A stretch of 47,780 bases of DNA from Bacteroidota bacterium (GCA_018268085.1 JAFDXE010000032.1:1-47780); one strand, 5' to 3'. Positions 1 through 12,200 are shown, counted from the stretch's first letter. Numbers and translations: made by a program. The notes: generated by a model not told the origin, from the sequence alone.

Positions 1-3000
1 TACCTGCCTGATACACCCTTCCCACCATTCCCATTCCGAAGGGATAATAGTCATTTGCAGTAATCACCTCTGCTTCATAGTGATCAATAAATGTGGTATT
101 ACTGGTTGATTGAATAGGAATCTTCCTGTCATTTACCGTCACCAGAACATTACCCAGGTGGTTGCTCAACTCAAAGAACTTGTTTCCTCTTATAAATGTA
201 GTAATTTCTTCAGAAGTACTGATACATTGCACATCGTTATTCACATTATAAATACCTATACGGCTGCTGCCATATAAATGAATCTCAGTTTGAGAAAGGT
301 CTCCCCCGTTCACCGCTGTTTCGCCACTTTGATATATACTCATCACGTTTCCACTTGCATCCCTTACATAATAAGTAACTTTTGATACGCCGCTTACGGT
401 CACCGTTTTACTGATCCTGTTTCCTGAAGCGTCATAAGTATAATTAATATCCATTCCCGTTGTCTTGTGAATATGACTGATCTTTCCATATACTGTCCAT
501 TCAATTATATCAATATTCTCTTTAATATCAGAGGTTAGGTTCCCGATCTTGTCATAAGTATAATTATTCGGGTTTTCATCTTTAATATCTTCCGTATAAC
601 TTCCACCAGCATTGTCTTTAACATAGTTCAACCGGTTGGTAAGTCTTACAGCATCCGTTGGCACAGCGCCTCCTGGAATATACGTTTTCTTTACATTTCC
701 TGCTGCGTAATAATCATATTTGTAAGTAAGACTGTCCATTGCTAGTCCGTTCACTGCGGCAGCCCCGTTTCGCAGATAACCCAGAATATTGCCATTGGCA
801 TCATAACTTATCCGTTCATTATAATCCTGCGATGCTGTAGCCGGGTTAATGATCGTATTGCTACTGGTTGATACGCCAGCATAACTATTCATAGCCACAA
901 TCCTGTTTAACTGGTCATATCGGTATCCATACAATTGAGCTGCTCCCAATTTTGGAATATTTACAAGCATTGCCCTTATATTACCATTAAACAGATCACT
1001 TCCCGTGTGCACATTGTCTGTTGTGTTAGGTAAATTATTACTTACAGCTCCAGCAGCAGCAAGTGTTGTATTGATTTGAATATAGTCGCCTGAAAAATAA
1101 TTCAAACTGAAACCGTAAGCATCCCTCGCTACCAAACTATTTACGCTACCATTCTTTCCATCATTACCTATATCGTATGTGCCATCGCCTACCGCCGTGC
1201 CGTTCACTCCCTTCAGCCATCCTTGTAACGTATACGCATAGTCAATACCCTGCACCTGTGTTTCTCCAAGTACCGTTCTTGCCAGCGGTCCATGTTTATA
1301 GTAACTGTAACTGGCATCATTTTCCCAGTAAATATAATCGGTACTGGTTTTTACATGGGTTAACCTGTTTTCAGCATCATATTCATACCGGTGATAAAAC
1401 TGGTCTGTCTTTCCGGGTTGATAAGCAACCTCATTCACTTTGCCACTGATCAGATCATAGTTGTACACCATTTTTTTCCACCTGTTTCCGCTAGGGTTAT
1501 CTTCTCCGCAGTTAATGGCACCCATACCCGTTTTATAGTCCTGCAACAGCGTATCTACGTTACCGTGAATATCATAAGAGTAGAAAGTAGCCGCATCCCA
1601 CACATAACTAGGATCAGTATTGTCATCAGTATTTTTTACGAACGTATAACTTACACGATTCCGCAAATTCTTCTGACATAAGATATTATTGGCAGGATCA
1701 TTATTGTCACAGAATGGTTCCCAGGCATCATCATATACCGTCCTCGTGATCTGCCTTTTCTTTTCGAGGTTGCTCGCACTGGCAATCCATCCTTGTAACT
1801 GACCTTCATTTTGGCTGATGGTCTGCGTCATAAGCGGTGATGCACTTGCTTTAGGCTTTTCTCCAACTTCGGCTATACGTCCCAGTTGGTCGTAAATAGT
1901 ATAACTATAATATCGTATTCCATTCACAAGTTCTGCCTGCTTTTCATTTTGGCTTATTACCAGTCTGCCCAGCCGATCGTACCAGAAAGCACTAAGGCCG
2001 GCATCGGGTGTAATTTGAGCTATTACCTGGTTTAATGTATTATACCGGTATTGTGTTGCCATTGTGTGTGCAGGTACAGCTACCGTTCCATTATTCCTGG
2101 CATTTGGCACAGTAACATTTATCCAGGTAGCATCATATTTTGGATGCACACCTTCCGGCGGAATAGTTTTTACGAGATTGCCAGCCTGGTCGTAATAGTA
2201 CAACGTATAATGATATTCGGAAGTACTATAAGTAGCGCTGAATGTTTCATAGTTACCTATGGATAAACATTTGTTATGATACGCAGTATCAAACACATTT
2301 CTTAAACTGTCAAGGTAATATTCATACTGTTCATCAGCAAAACCGAGAGCTGTGTTAATGATGTCACTGCACAAATCAGTAACCAACGGTGGATCGGTAA
2401 AAACGGGGTTACTGTTTCCGCACAATAGTGGCCCGTTATACGAGTACCGGCCTGTAGTATCATACATTACAATTACAGGATCAGGACTTGCAGAACATAT
2501 ATTGCCTGCACCTGGCCAAAGCACTGTCTCATAAGTTTCCTGTAGCTTTTCATAATCGAAACCTGTTCCCATGGCAAGATTAACCCACGATGTAAAATCA
2601 GATTCACAATCCGAAGGCAATCCCCCTGGATGCATGATGTAATAAGCAAGCTTTAAACTTAATAAAACATCGGGATCGTTAATGTTACGATGCGTAGTAT
2701 CAATAGCCATTAACGCACACGAAGAAGAATCACTACAATCCTTTATTACATTTATCACATCCTGATAATCCAACTCTGGTAACCCGGCATTTCTCATCTG
2801 CTGGTTAAACAGGTAAACATATAATTGGCTGGCTGCAATTTGAGGTAACACTAATCCATTACAAAATGCCTGTGGCATTTTTGCAATTATTGTTCGATAC
2901 TTATCACAGGATGATTGACATACATCGGGGTATTTGTAACAAAGAACTTCATAATAATTTACAATCTGGTCATAACTAAAAGAGATTCCAAAATGTGCAT

Positions 3001-6000
3001 TAAATAGTTCTCTGAAAATGCTCGTGCAACCATCTCCGAATTCAGCGAGCGGATCAGGGTGGGCATCTTTAAATTCCTGCAAAAATCCTTCGAGCTGATA
3101 ACAATCAGTGATCACAACCGCATCTTTACAGAAACTTAAATCAATCCGGCAATGCTTATCATACAATTCTGCAATCTTTTCCCAGTTATAATTCACCCCG
3201 TAGTATTGGTCAAAATACTCTGTGAATTTTATCATACAACTATCATTAGTATATATAATATCATGTTTAAAGTTGGTGATAACATTGGTCATCTCTTCGC
3301 AACTATATATCGGCTCACATACAGAAAGTATCTCTTTACAAACTTTCAAATAGATATTTGCAATTTGGGTATATGTATAATTTGTATGCATTTGCTGATT
3401 GAAGAAAAGCGCAAATGAATCTTTGCAGTTTACAATTTTCGTTATATCAATTTTTTTATAGTGTGCATAATAAAGCTCAATCAATTTCTTTAAGGTTTCA
3501 CAGCTAAAAGGAGGCTGACATAAACCTGAAGGATCAGGTCCACAACCTTTCAGATTGCACACTTTAAACATGTCTTCTATCTGCCCATAGTTATAAGTGT
3601 CTTTTTCAAAACCAAAATAGTTGTTAAAATAATCCTTGAAAATATTCTGACAATCGGGATTATTCCACAACGTGTTGGAATAATAACTCCGAAAATCATT
3701 GTAAACCCTTGTCAATAAAAAACAATTAGGGAAAGAACACACATCAAGCGAGCATCCACAAAGATTATATATTGAATCTATTTGATGATAATTATAACTT
3801 GTATGCTTCCTGAAATTAAAATAGGTTGTAAAAATAGAGGCGCAATTAGCGTTTTTATAGATATTTATACCATAGTCAGTGTAAAACTGACCGATCAATG
3901 TATTAAATTCTGAACAGGTAATAACCGATGAACAAACTGTTGGCACAGCGCCACACTGTTTCAGAAATTTGTTCATTATCTGGTCAAAACTATAAAATGT
4001 ATGGAAGTAGTTATTGAAAAAAGCTGTAAACGCCGCACGGCATGACGAACCTACAGGATTTTGCAGGTATTGGGGGCTTTGATAAAAAAGATTCAATACG
4101 TATTGCAGAGAATCACAGGGAATATCCCCCTGATTTGCACAGGCGTTCTGAAAATCTAAATATTCCGACCAGTGAAGCTGAAATCCGGTTTGATAATTGG
4201 CAAATTGTTCAAAAGAATGATTGATAGCAACCTCAGAGTTGTTTGCCGGAATGGCAATCGGAACATCCCGGCCCGGACTAAATATACTGTCATAACGATT
4301 TTTTATTACACTGTATTGCTGACAATTTATACACGGACTTGTTGGCGTCGAATTGTTATTTCCATGGCATTGCAGCAATGGTGGTAAAAGTATGGGTTTC
4401 GGTAAAAACTGGCAGTTATAGGTTCCGTCACACATTCTTAATAACGTATCCAATGCCCCCTGTGTAATATAGGTTCCGTATTGGTTTTCCAGGTATTGAC
4501 TAAAACTCGCCGCAGCCGATGCCTGGTATTCTGATTTATACCGGTGTAATAGATCACATTGACATTGTTCCGGTTTTGTAACAACAGGCATACTAACCAA
4601 AGCTCCCTGCTGATCATAAGGCTTAGGCGCTTCAATCAGATAAGGATGACAAACAGCAGAAATACTTATACTGTGATTTTCAAGATAGCGGGTAATTACA
4701 GATGGGAAATCAGTGTACTCACCTCCCCATGGTGAAGCAGTAGGGTCATGTATCGGAGTCGCGCCTGAATGAATACTACTACTGCCCAATGGATGATCCA
4801 CGTCAGAACCGGCTTTACAAATTGCACGTAGGTTATTAATGATCCAGGCAGAATCAGTATCAGTCATGCTCGTACTGATTTGAGGGCAGGTCATTAGCCT
4901 GTTAAACCAAAGTGTTGCATATCCTTTGCAAGTGCTGTCGTATTGGTCCTGCGCAATATTTTGAGACGCGTTGGTTGCAGCAGTATAATTTCCAGAATTT
5001 AATTGCCCCATCAGGTCGCCCAAATCACCGTTAGAAGCAACAGCATTAATTCCGGGGAACCTAAGCGTATAAACTATATTTGAACTCGAATTAAATGACT
5101 CGATATACGTATTGTTGATCTCAGGAGTGTTATCAGATAAATATTGATCAATTAATTTTTTCCTTTCTGCGAGGTAAGACGTTTTAAATGCTTTCCACAC
5201 ATAATCCCAATCCGCACATGAACCCGAATGCGTATTGGAAGGTTGTACAGGTTGAGACGAAGCACATGCAAATTGGGGACTGCTGCAAGTATTATTTGCC
5301 GGATAATTTCGGCAGAAAACTGAAGCTTCTGCGATTTGCCACATAGATAATGTCGCTCCGCCGCATGAAGTCGACTGGAATAGACTAGACATTTTCAAAG
5401 CCATTGTCGGTAACAAATCATGCCCTGGCTGTCCGGAATAAAAGAAAGAATCCTGGGACAGTATATTCGTAATCAGGTTATGTGATACTGCATCACTCCA
5501 GGTATCTACATTATTAATTAAACCTTCATATCTGTAGGCTGGTGCCAGTACTGTTTCTGATAATACGAGTTTATGGTACTCAGGATGATAAGGAAGTAAT
5601 GATTTGGCCCAGCTATCTCTGAATTGATTTGAAAACTGTAATGTGGGTAATGACACTGCGGAAACTGGAGTATTAACATCAAGCTGTGGATTCCCGCTTG
5701 CATCATAATATATATGATTAGAGGAATAATTCGTCGGAACTGAAATGTCACCACCTGCACCTATATTCATTGGATTGAGATACAAAGGAGCCTGTGGATC
5801 TCCTGTAAAGTAAGAACCACTTGGAGCAGTTGTAGTGCTAAAAATATTAAATGGCATACCTGTATAGGGCGTTTCAACTCTGGCATATTGACCACCAGGC
5901 GGTGTCATATCCATCAGCATTATCTGGTGAAGATTTCGGATATTGCCTAACCCGTCATCTTTGTCACCATTACAAATTCTGTCACATCCCGCCTTTGCTT

Positions 6001-8281
6001 CTAAATAGGCTGTATGAAAAGATGCAGTGAGTCCAATTGTATCCTGTGGTAGCGAGTCCAACCCCATTTTAATGATGAGCTTATGAATAAAATCCGCTTC
6101 GTTAATACCTAAAGCTGCTGTACAGGCTGTACAGGTTATATTACAATTGGCTTGAGAAACAAGCAAGCTATCTATGTGGTTAGCGATGCCTTGTAACGTT
6201 TTGCACGTATTCGCTTTTATAAAAATTGAATCCCTCAAATAATCCTGCGCATCAGCACTCAACCGGAGTTCCTTCGTAATTACATAAGCACCTTCATTTA
6301 ATCGCAAAGTGAATGTATCATTAAATATAGGGGAATGACTGGAGCAAGTGTAATTATGAGTGTAGTCTCCCAATGTGAAATTGCTCTTTATATGAGGGGA
6401 ACCATCAACTGCATTGTTGTTGCATTCAGGCGTAATTGTAATAATTAAATCATACAAACAATCGTAACAAATCGTACTGTCTTTACAATTCAATAAACGC
6501 AACTGATCTGGAGTAACTGCATATTGAAAAAATACAGGCCCGTCTTTATCTAATACCAGTGAACTGTTAGAGATTATTGATCTGCCGCTTACAATGTTTG
6601 TCGTTGGATCCAGTAGGCTTTTTATCCTCGTTTTAGTATTCCCTGATTTCAATGAATCCATTCCTACCGGTGCTGAGCCCGCCAGCGCTGTAGCAATAGT
6701 ATGACCCTGCATATCCACATAGCTGATACTGTATTGCCCATTCGCATCCTTTACCCAGTTTTTTGTATAGTGCGTATTTATTCCTGCATCTGTACCAAAC
6801 AATGCATCGAGTTCCGGTTGGGAAGGAACTTCATCCATATATTTTGTTTCGTGATTACTGCCCAAACGATGAGTAGCACCAACACCTCCCTGTGAGGCTA
6901 CTCCCGTACCATCCGCTTTGTACCTTGTTTCAGTGTATGGAAATCCCTGGGCATCCGGAATGAATCTGTTAAATCCATCCTGCATAGGATTAGATGGTGA
7001 ATAGTATCTTGAAGCGCCATCGGTAGTTGCAAGCGCCGGAGCAGGATCACCGCAAATACTTCCCCCAGGAGACAACTTATCGTAAAATGATTTATCATAT
7101 CCAGGTCCGCCAACAAACTGATTAAAATTTCTTGAATAAGCTACAATAGTATTTAATGTTGGAGCAGGCAACACTTGTATAGCCGGTCGTCCCTGGTAAT
7201 CATAAAATGTTTCTGCTACTACTGTGGTTCCGGTATTGCCAGTTGAGGCTGTTGAATTATCCTTAGTAACGGTTTGGCGTGAACGCAAAGTGCCATCAAA
7301 ATACTGTATTACTGATTTTCGTTTACCTTCTTCAGCATAGGTCGTACTTGCTTGCCAGTTTAAATCATTTTCATGTCCTGTAAATACAAACATGTCGTTT
7401 GCAGCGTTACCTGCAGTTGGAGACCACAAACCTTCAATACGTTGTCCGGTTTCTCTTGTCTGAACTCGTCTTACACGGATAAAAAGCCTCCCATCTCCAT
7501 CATAAAATAAGGGAATCGCATATTCTGGTGATGAAACAGTAACCCTGCTTGCGTTATTGGTAAATAATTTTTCCTGGTCAAAAGTTGTCGTAGAAGAAAC
7601 ATAATAATTCCCAATTGCAGATTCGTCGATCCACGCCCATTCCAGGTCATATTCAGTCTGCCCATTCGGGGTATCGTCCCAATGCACTTTTAATTCATCT
7701 GGTGTTATTGAACCGGATGGCGCTGTTATTACAGGCAAAGGCATGGATGTAGAACAGTTAAATAAATAATCCCTTGTTGCTGTCAACGTATTTTCGATCA
7801 ATAGTACTTTTTTATAATCCCAGTTAATGGTGCCCGCCGGCGTTATACTGGTTATTTTCATTTTCACTTTATACCCATTCGTAAAAGAATAATAAACTCG
7901 TGAAGCATTTTTACTGCTATCGGCAATCTTATAATTAAGTCTGAAAGATTTGTTTACGATACTATCGGTATTATCGGCCCTCGTAATAGTTATTTCCAAA
8001 CCAATTGTAACATCAAAATCAGTTTGAATAAAATACGGGCTTGATTCATCAATACCTACAGAAACCACATTCTGAATTTTATAGGTCTTTTCTATTGAAG
8101 AGCCAAGTGTGTAATAGTTAATATCAATAGTCGTTCTTGAGCTGTCAACATGAATACTATCCGTCTGCCCCCGGAACCTGGATGTCCATGTAGGATCATT
8201 GGCCGCTGTGGCATGTATGAATGAAAATAACATTAAAATCGTGCTAAAAAAGCTGATGACTTTATGATTAATCGTTAACAT
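1..8281 (-). CDS. Giant RHS/YD-repeat exported protein, C-terminus beyond the left edge
   Basis: An open minus-strand frame runs from an ATG at 8281 to the window edge (2760 codons visible, no stop). Residues 1-26 form a signal peptide (hydrophobic stretch ending HATA). At about residues 320-370 is the segment typical of Bacteroidota RHS proteins (IQYFDGTLRSRQ, then ETFYDYQGRPAIQVLP). A long Cys-rich middle follows, with six tandem repeats at residues 1389-1788, and then YD repeats (YDANGN, YDKIGN, YDASGN) from about residue 2080. The RHS core signature NHLGNVLVTVND lies near residue 2705 and NDYYPFGMGMVGR near 2742. The variable tip that would follow the core, often a toxin or effector in RHS proteins, is outside the window. 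It is last in a five-gene minus-strand run of exported proteins, 108 bp after the 267 aa gene. RHS assignment is confident; the activity is unknown. Confidence 0.85.
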   Translation of the reverse strand, partial: MLTINHKVISFFSTILMLFSFIHATAANDPTWTSRFRGQTDSIHVDSSRTTIDINYYTLGSSIEKTYKIQNVVSVGIDESSPYFIQTDFDVTIGLEITITRADNTDSIVNKSFRLNYKIADSSKNASRVYYSFTNGYKVKMKITSITPAGTINWDYKKVLLIENTLTATRDYLFNCSTSMPLPVITAPSGSITPDELKVHWDDTPNGQTEYDLEWAWIDESAIGNYYVSSTTTFDQEKLFTNNASRVTVSSPEYAIPLFYDGDGRLFIRVRRVQTRETGQRIEGLWSPTAGNAANDMFVFTGHENDLNWQASTTYAEEGKRKSVIQYFDGTLRSRQTVTKDNSTASTGNTGTTVVAETFYDYQGRPAIQVLPAPTLNTIVAYSRNFNQFVGGPGYDKSFYDKLSPGGSICGDPAPALATTDGASRYYSPSNPMQDGFNRFIPDAQGFPYTETRYKADGTGVASQGGVGATHRLGSNHETKYMDEVPSQPELDALFGTDAGINTHYTKNWVKDANGQYSISYVDMQGHTIATALAGSAPVGMDSLKSGNTKTRIKSLLDPTTNIVSGRSIISNSSLVLDKDGPVFFQYAVTPDQLRLLNCKDSTICYDCLYDLIITITPECNNNAVDGSPHIKSNFTLGDYTHNYTCSSHSPIFNDTFTLRLNEGAYVITKELRLSADAQDYLRDSIFIKANTCKTLQGIANHIDSLLVSQANCNITCTACTAALGINEADFIHKLIIKMGLDSLPQDTIGLTASFHTAYLEAKAGCDRICNGDKDDGLGNIRNLHQIMLMDMTPPGGQYARVETPYTGMPFNIFSTTTAPSGSYFTGDPQAPLYLNPMNIGAGGDISVPTNYSSNHIYYDASGNPQLDVNTPVSAVSLPTLQFSNQFRDSWAKSLLPYHPEYHKLVLSETVLAPAYRYEGLINNVDTWSDAVSHNLITNILSQDSFFYSGQPGHDLLPTMALKMSSLFQSTSCGGATLSMWQIAEASVFCRNYPANNTCSSPQFACASSQPVQPSNTHSGSCADWDYVWKAFKTSYLAERKKLIDQYLSDNTPEINNTYIESFNSSSNIVYTLRFPGINAVASNGDLGDLMGQLNSGNYTAATNASQNIAQDQYDSTCKGYATLWFNRLMTCPQISTSMTDTDSAWIINNLRAICKAGSDVDHPLGSSSIHSGATPIHDPTASPWGGEYTDFPSVITRYLENHSISISAVCHPYLIEAPKPYDQQGALVSMPVVTKPEQCQCDLLHRYKSEYQASAAASFSQYLENQYGTYITQGALDTLLRMCDGTYNCQFLPKPILLPPLLQCHGNNNSTPTSPCINCQQYSVIKNRYDSIFSPGRDVPIAIPANNSEVAINHSFEQFANYQTGFQLHWSEYLDFQNACANQGDIPCDSLQYVLNLFYQSPQYLQNPVGSSCRAAFTAFFNNYFHTFYSFDQIMNKFLKQCGAVPTVCSSVITCSEFNTLIGQFYTDYGINIYKNANCASIFTTYFNFRKHTSYNYHQIDSIYNLCGCSLDVCSFPNCFLLTRVYNDFRSYYSNTLWNNPDCQNIFKDYFNNYFGFEKDTYNYGQIEDMFKVCNLKGCGPDPSGLCQPPFSCETLKKLIELYYAHYKKIDITKIVNCKDSFALFFNQQMHTNYTYTQIANIYLKVCKEILSVCEPIYSCEEMTNVITNFKHDIIYTNDSCMIKFTEYFDQYYGVNYNWEKIAELYDKHCRIDLSFCKDAVVITDCYQLEGFLQEFKDAHPDPLAEFGDGCTSIFRELFNAHFGISFSYDQIVNYYEVLCYKYPDVCQSSCDKYRTIIAKMPQAFCNGLVLPQIAASQLYVYLFNQQMRNAGLPELDYQDVINVIKDCSDSSSCALMAIDTTHRNINDPDVLLSLKLAYYIMHPGGLPSDCESDFTSWVNLAMGTGFDYEKLQETYETVLWPGAGNICSASPDPVIVMYDTTGRYSYNGPLLCGNSNPVFTDPPLVTDLCSDIINTALGFADEQYEYYLDSLRNVFDTAYHNKCLSIGNYETFSATYSTSEYHYTLYYYDQAGNLVKTIPPEGVHPKYDATWINVTVPNARNNGTVAVPAHTMATQYRYNTLNQVIAQITPDAGLSAFWYDRLGRLVISQNEKQAELVNGIRYYSYTIYDQLGRIAEVGEKPKASASPLMTQTISQNEGQLQGWIASASNLEKKRQITRTVYDDAWEPFCDNNDPANNILCQKNLRNRVSYTFVKNTDDNTDPSYVWDAATFYSYDIHGNVDTLLQDYKTGMGAINCGEDNPSGNRWKKMVYNYDLISGKVNEVAYQPGKTDQFYHRYEYDAENRLTHVKTSTDYIYWENDASYSYYKHGPLARTVLGETQVQGIDYAYTLQGWLKGVNGTAVGDGTYDIGNDGKNGSVNSLVARDAYGFSLNYFSGDYIQINTTLAAAGAVSNNLPNTTDNVHTGSDLFNGNIRAMLVNIPKLGAAQLYGYRYDQLNRIVAMNSYAGVSTSSNTIINPATASQDYNERISYDANGNILGYLRNGAAAVNGLAMDSLTYKYDYYAAGNVKKTYIPGGAVPTDAVRLTNRLNYVKDNAGGSYTEDIKDENPNNYTYDKIGNLTSDIKENIDIIEWTVYGKISHIHKTTGMDINYTYDASGNRISKTVTVSGVSKVTYYVRDASGNVMSIYQSGETAVNGGDLSQTEIHLYGSSRIGIYNVNNDVQCISTSEEITTFIRGNKFFELSNHLGNVLVTVNDRKIPIQSTSNTTFIDHYEAEVITANDYYPFGMGMVGRVYQAG
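2918..4117 (-). repeat. Six tandem Cys-rich ~66-residue repeats inside the RHS protein
   Basis: Six units begin with a cysteine at residues 1389, 1456, 1520, 1594, 1661 and 1727 (spacing 64-74), and the last Cys is at 1788. Each unit reads roughly: C, about 20-25 residues including an F/Y-rich helix, a second C, then F-x2-[YF]F-[ND], then an aromatic-x-[YFW]-x-[QK]I motif (YNYHQI, YNYGQI, YTYTQI, YNWEKI, FSYDQI), then C-x(3-8)-C. The copies are diverged at DNA level, so this is an old protein repeat rather than a recent duplication. Paired cysteines in an exported protein suggest disulphides. I do not recognise the family. Confidence 0.75.
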
Positions 8282-8389
8282 AAGCGTCAAGATTTAATTC
8301 GTTTTATTTAACTGTCATATTTCCACATCGGGCAAATAGCTAGTGCATTCGATAAGATGGAAATTTTGTTTTGTAATTGAAAACATTAC

Positions 8390-9193
8390 CTACCTGCGCC
8401 TGGAATTATTATACACCTTAAAATCAGCATATTTTGTTACCGGCTTACACACTTTATCTTCAAAGAATACGTAATTGTTTACATCATATATTTCCTTTTT
8501 CAGATTATCAAACCTGTAATTTGAAAAGGTTATAGCTAGTCTTTTACGCCTTGGCGTTGACATGATACTTCTTCGTAATGAATCGCTGAGCGTTTCGTAA
8601 GCATCATTGTTATCTGAATTTCCGAGATATACATATTCTAAAGATTTCAACACATGCCTTGACATGTCGCATTTAATTACATAATTAGTTATAGCAACCT
8701 GGCTGTCTGTTGCAGTAAATATGATAGATGATATTGTGTGTGCACTGTCTCCGGGAACTGATACATGAGTAGTAGATACGTTAACATTATAATGCGCTGA
8801 GGCCAATTGAAACATACTATCCATTTGCGCCCGCATCGGCAGATAACCACCTGCATTAGATTGTTGGGGATCACTTACAATAATAAATTTCTCTTTATGA
8901 TATACTGCCACCAGGTAGTCTTCATTCTGCATAAAATCAATATCACCCAACTTATAAAATGCCTTTTTCCCATTTAGCGTATATGTTCCGTTTAACTTAT
9001 CCTGGGTAAAATCACCATATAATGTATCTGTATTATAATTATAGCTTACATCGAAAGTCAGGTAATTCAAACTGTCGTAAGACTTATACATGTCAGAAAG
9101 GATTTGCTGGGCTGTATTGATCTGCGAATAACTCAAAACATTCAAACTTTGAAAAATCAATAAGCAGATCACAACTTTTGGTAAAATTTTCAT
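8390..9193 (-). CDS. Exported 267 aa protein, possible LolA-like fold
   Basis: It starts with a signal peptide (MKILPKVVICLLIFQSLNVLSYSQ). The mature part is predicted β-rich, with a pattern such as TFDVSYNYNTDTL, LNGTYTLNGKKAFY and DYLVAVYHKEKFIIVSD. This resembles exported LolA/LolB-type lipoprotein-carrier-fold proteins, but I see no diagnostic motif, so this is tentative. It sits 30 bp after the 2544 aa gene and 108 bp before the RHS gene, so it is probably cotranscribed with both and may act as a periplasmic partner in export or assembly of the large surface proteins. The start is fixed by the signal peptide. Confidence 0.7.
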   Translation of the reverse strand: MKILPKVVICLLIFQSLNVLSYSQINTAQQILSDMYKSYDSLNYLTFDVSYNYNTDTLYGDFTQDKLNGTYTLNGKKAFYKLGDIDFMQNEDYLVAVYHKEKFIIVSDPQQSNAGGYLPMRAQMDSMFQLASAHYNVNVSTTHVSVPGDSAHTISSIIFTATDSQVAITNYVIKCDMSRHVLKSLEYVYLGNSDNNDAYETLSDSLRRSIMSTPRRKRLAITFSNYRFDNLKKEIYDVNNYVFFEDKVCKPVTKYADFKVYNNSRRR

Positions 9194-9223
9194 TTCGTTT
9201 GTTTTAAATAATACTATCTAATA

Positions 9224-12200
9224 TTAATCTTGTTTCAATAACGCACTCCTGGTTTCCGTAATCGTTTTTATCCCGGCAGTAGTTTCTTTTTTAACCCTTG
9301 TAAGTGTTCCGTCATCATCATATTCATAAAAGCTTGCGTAGTTATTTTCGTCCAGTTCCGCCATCAGTCGCAGATTAGATGAATGATAAACAAAGCTCTT
9401 CATGTTAGCATTGAAAGGATGAATCCGGATATCATCAAAATATACGGGAGCTGTAGTTGATATATTTCGTAAGAAAACGGAAATAGCAGTGGCGTCGTTC
9501 GGCACCATCACCGCTTCTTCATACCGTTGCCATCCTTCAATAATATTACCAGTAGGTTTTAAAGTGTAATTGTCATTTGATCCGGAAAACGCCACGTAAA
9601 TATTATTATTCACATAGGTAGAACATTTACAATCTGTGCCTCCTTCTCTTACCCATGCGCTTACAATTATTTTCTTACCCTTTAAAAGAGAAAAACTATC
9701 TGTGAGTACATTTCCCGTTGCCCGAACAGTATCAAGATGTGTGCACCAGAAAGTTGGTGTAGACGGGCGGTTTACTACAATTGATCCGTAATTTTCAGAA
9801 TAAAAAACATTGATAGGTACTTCTTCGTAATCTGCACAACCAATCCTCCATTGAAGATTGTCAAAATACGCATCTCCTCCTATATTATATGTGTCTATTT
9901 CAATATTGTACTCTTGACCTTTTACCAAATAAATTATGTTACTATAATAAAATGGATCCCACCAAACAGGGGAATTTCCGTTACAATCTGTACCATCAGA
10001 CCCGTATCCTGTATTATAGGTGATATATGAATTATTTATCTTAATACGATATCCGTCATCGCAATGAGCTCTGAAAGAATACCAATTACTTTGTTTTGGG
10101 ACAAGTTTCCCCCTCCAACTTCTGCTACTTCCTCCCCCTACGTTATTCTCTGATGGATAGCCAATATCTTGATAACCTCTGGTGTAACTTGGACACCTGT
10201 TTGGAAAATAGTATCTGGATAACCCATTCCCCTGAGAAACTATTACCGTATCATAAAGCGCCAGCGAATCAATTTTAATCCGCAAATCGGAATGATAATC
10301 GATAGAATCCTTATTTACCAATGAAGCTACAACTCCGAATGACTGACCTTTTTCTACCCGTAAACTATACCTGCCTGTATGATGAAATGTATCGGTAATA
10401 TTTGAATGAATATCTCCGAATGAAACCTGCCGATGCGATTTGCAGGATGGACCGCAATTACCTGTTTCGTAGTCATAATCTTCAAATCCATCAAACATGG
10501 TTTCTCTTACCATTGCATTGTTACTAACGGCTACGGGCAACTGCTGATTATACCCATATAGACCGGAGTTAAACCTTCCAAGTGGATCTGTATTTTCAAT
10601 CTCATATCCCTTTCTGTTATACTGTGTAATAGCACTATTCCATTTCCATACTGCCTGTGAAGAACTGTTATTATTTCTGTTAAGGAAAGGAGAATGAAAA
10701 TCCCAGAATGTGTTATATCCTACAATTGTACCTGCAGTTCTGGTATCGATGTCAATAGCTGGATCCTTTTCCTTTCTTTCGCCATAATATACCCAGGTAG
10801 TATCCAGCCTCCAGTTCCCCAGAATACCTTCTACATATGGGTTAATTGCTTTACGATCAAATTTTGACAAGCAGTAATGGCCTACAAGCGTTTCACTGGA
10901 GCAATAACCTACGCCGTTCCTGATAGAATCGATATGACCTTCACATGGATAGTATTTAAATTGTATAGCAATCTTGTCCCAGGAACAAGATGTTCCCAGG
11001 CTCACAAAACACTTAATGTTTTGTTGTCCTGTCCGCTGGCTAGGATAAAACATTTGGAACGAAAAGGCCGGAGTTACGTCCAACTGCGCCTGCTTCATGA
11101 TCATCATTTTTTTAATCAACGGAAGAATCGAATAAACGTCATGAGAAGCATTATAATAATCTAAAGGCCCTGGTAGAGGATCGTAAATCTTCGAGAAAAC
11201 AAAATCGCTGCTATATAAATCATTCTGGTCAAAAGCATGCTTCCATGAATTGTGATCATTGTAATCATACCATGGATGCTCCATTATTTGTGTAATCGTT
11301 GCATTACCGAAATATGGAGCTACTCCTGAAAAAGAAACCCATCCATTTTTTGCATTCACCATGGAACTATAAGGCGCTCCATTTGGCAAACCACCGTTGT
11401 GAACTTCCGGGTGGTTGGAATTGACTGTATCCTCCGGACAGTAATTATTAAACTGAGAAGTATGTGTTTGCATGGCCTGGAACGAATAGTAAACATCTTC
11501 AACGCAGGAAGGATCTAAATTCAATGCAAGAAAGTCGTTTAACTTGTCAAACTTTATCCAGGCTTTCCTGGTGATATAGTGTCCGGCATCATCTAATTTC
11601 CAGGAACTTTGAGTGGCAAAATGATTTACTGAATAACTATAATTGTTGCCATTCTTTGTTATAGTCATTATCTGGTGAGCAGTATCATAAAATGTTTGTG
11701 CAGCAACAGTATGAGCAGTTCTTACTATACTGTCGACAGGATAAAAATCATTATCTACGCGCCATTTTTCCTTAAACGTTGCAGATGAAGTTGCAATGAT
11801 GTTAGTATTATCTGTGAAACTTAGTTTTTTCTTTATAACTCCGGAAACAGTAACATTTGTTATTGGCGAATTCAATGAAGTAACACTACCTACCGATTGG
11901 TCAAGCATATTTCTTCGACCACTTCTGATTATCCTGATACTAACATGCTCTGCAGTGTAAGGGTTTCCATTTCTATCCATGAATACCCAATGAGGATTAC
12001 CCTCTGAAATTCCTGTGTTAACCGCCCATATTCTCTTAGCCGGATTTTTGGGTAGATAAGGATCAGAACATTCAGTTATATCACACTGATTTTTTAAAGG
12101 ACCGTTATCGTCTTCGCTTAATGCATACAACTCATCTCCCGTTATGAAATAACTCATATCAATGCTGTTTTCAAGAATCCCTTTACGAAAAGTCAGGTTC

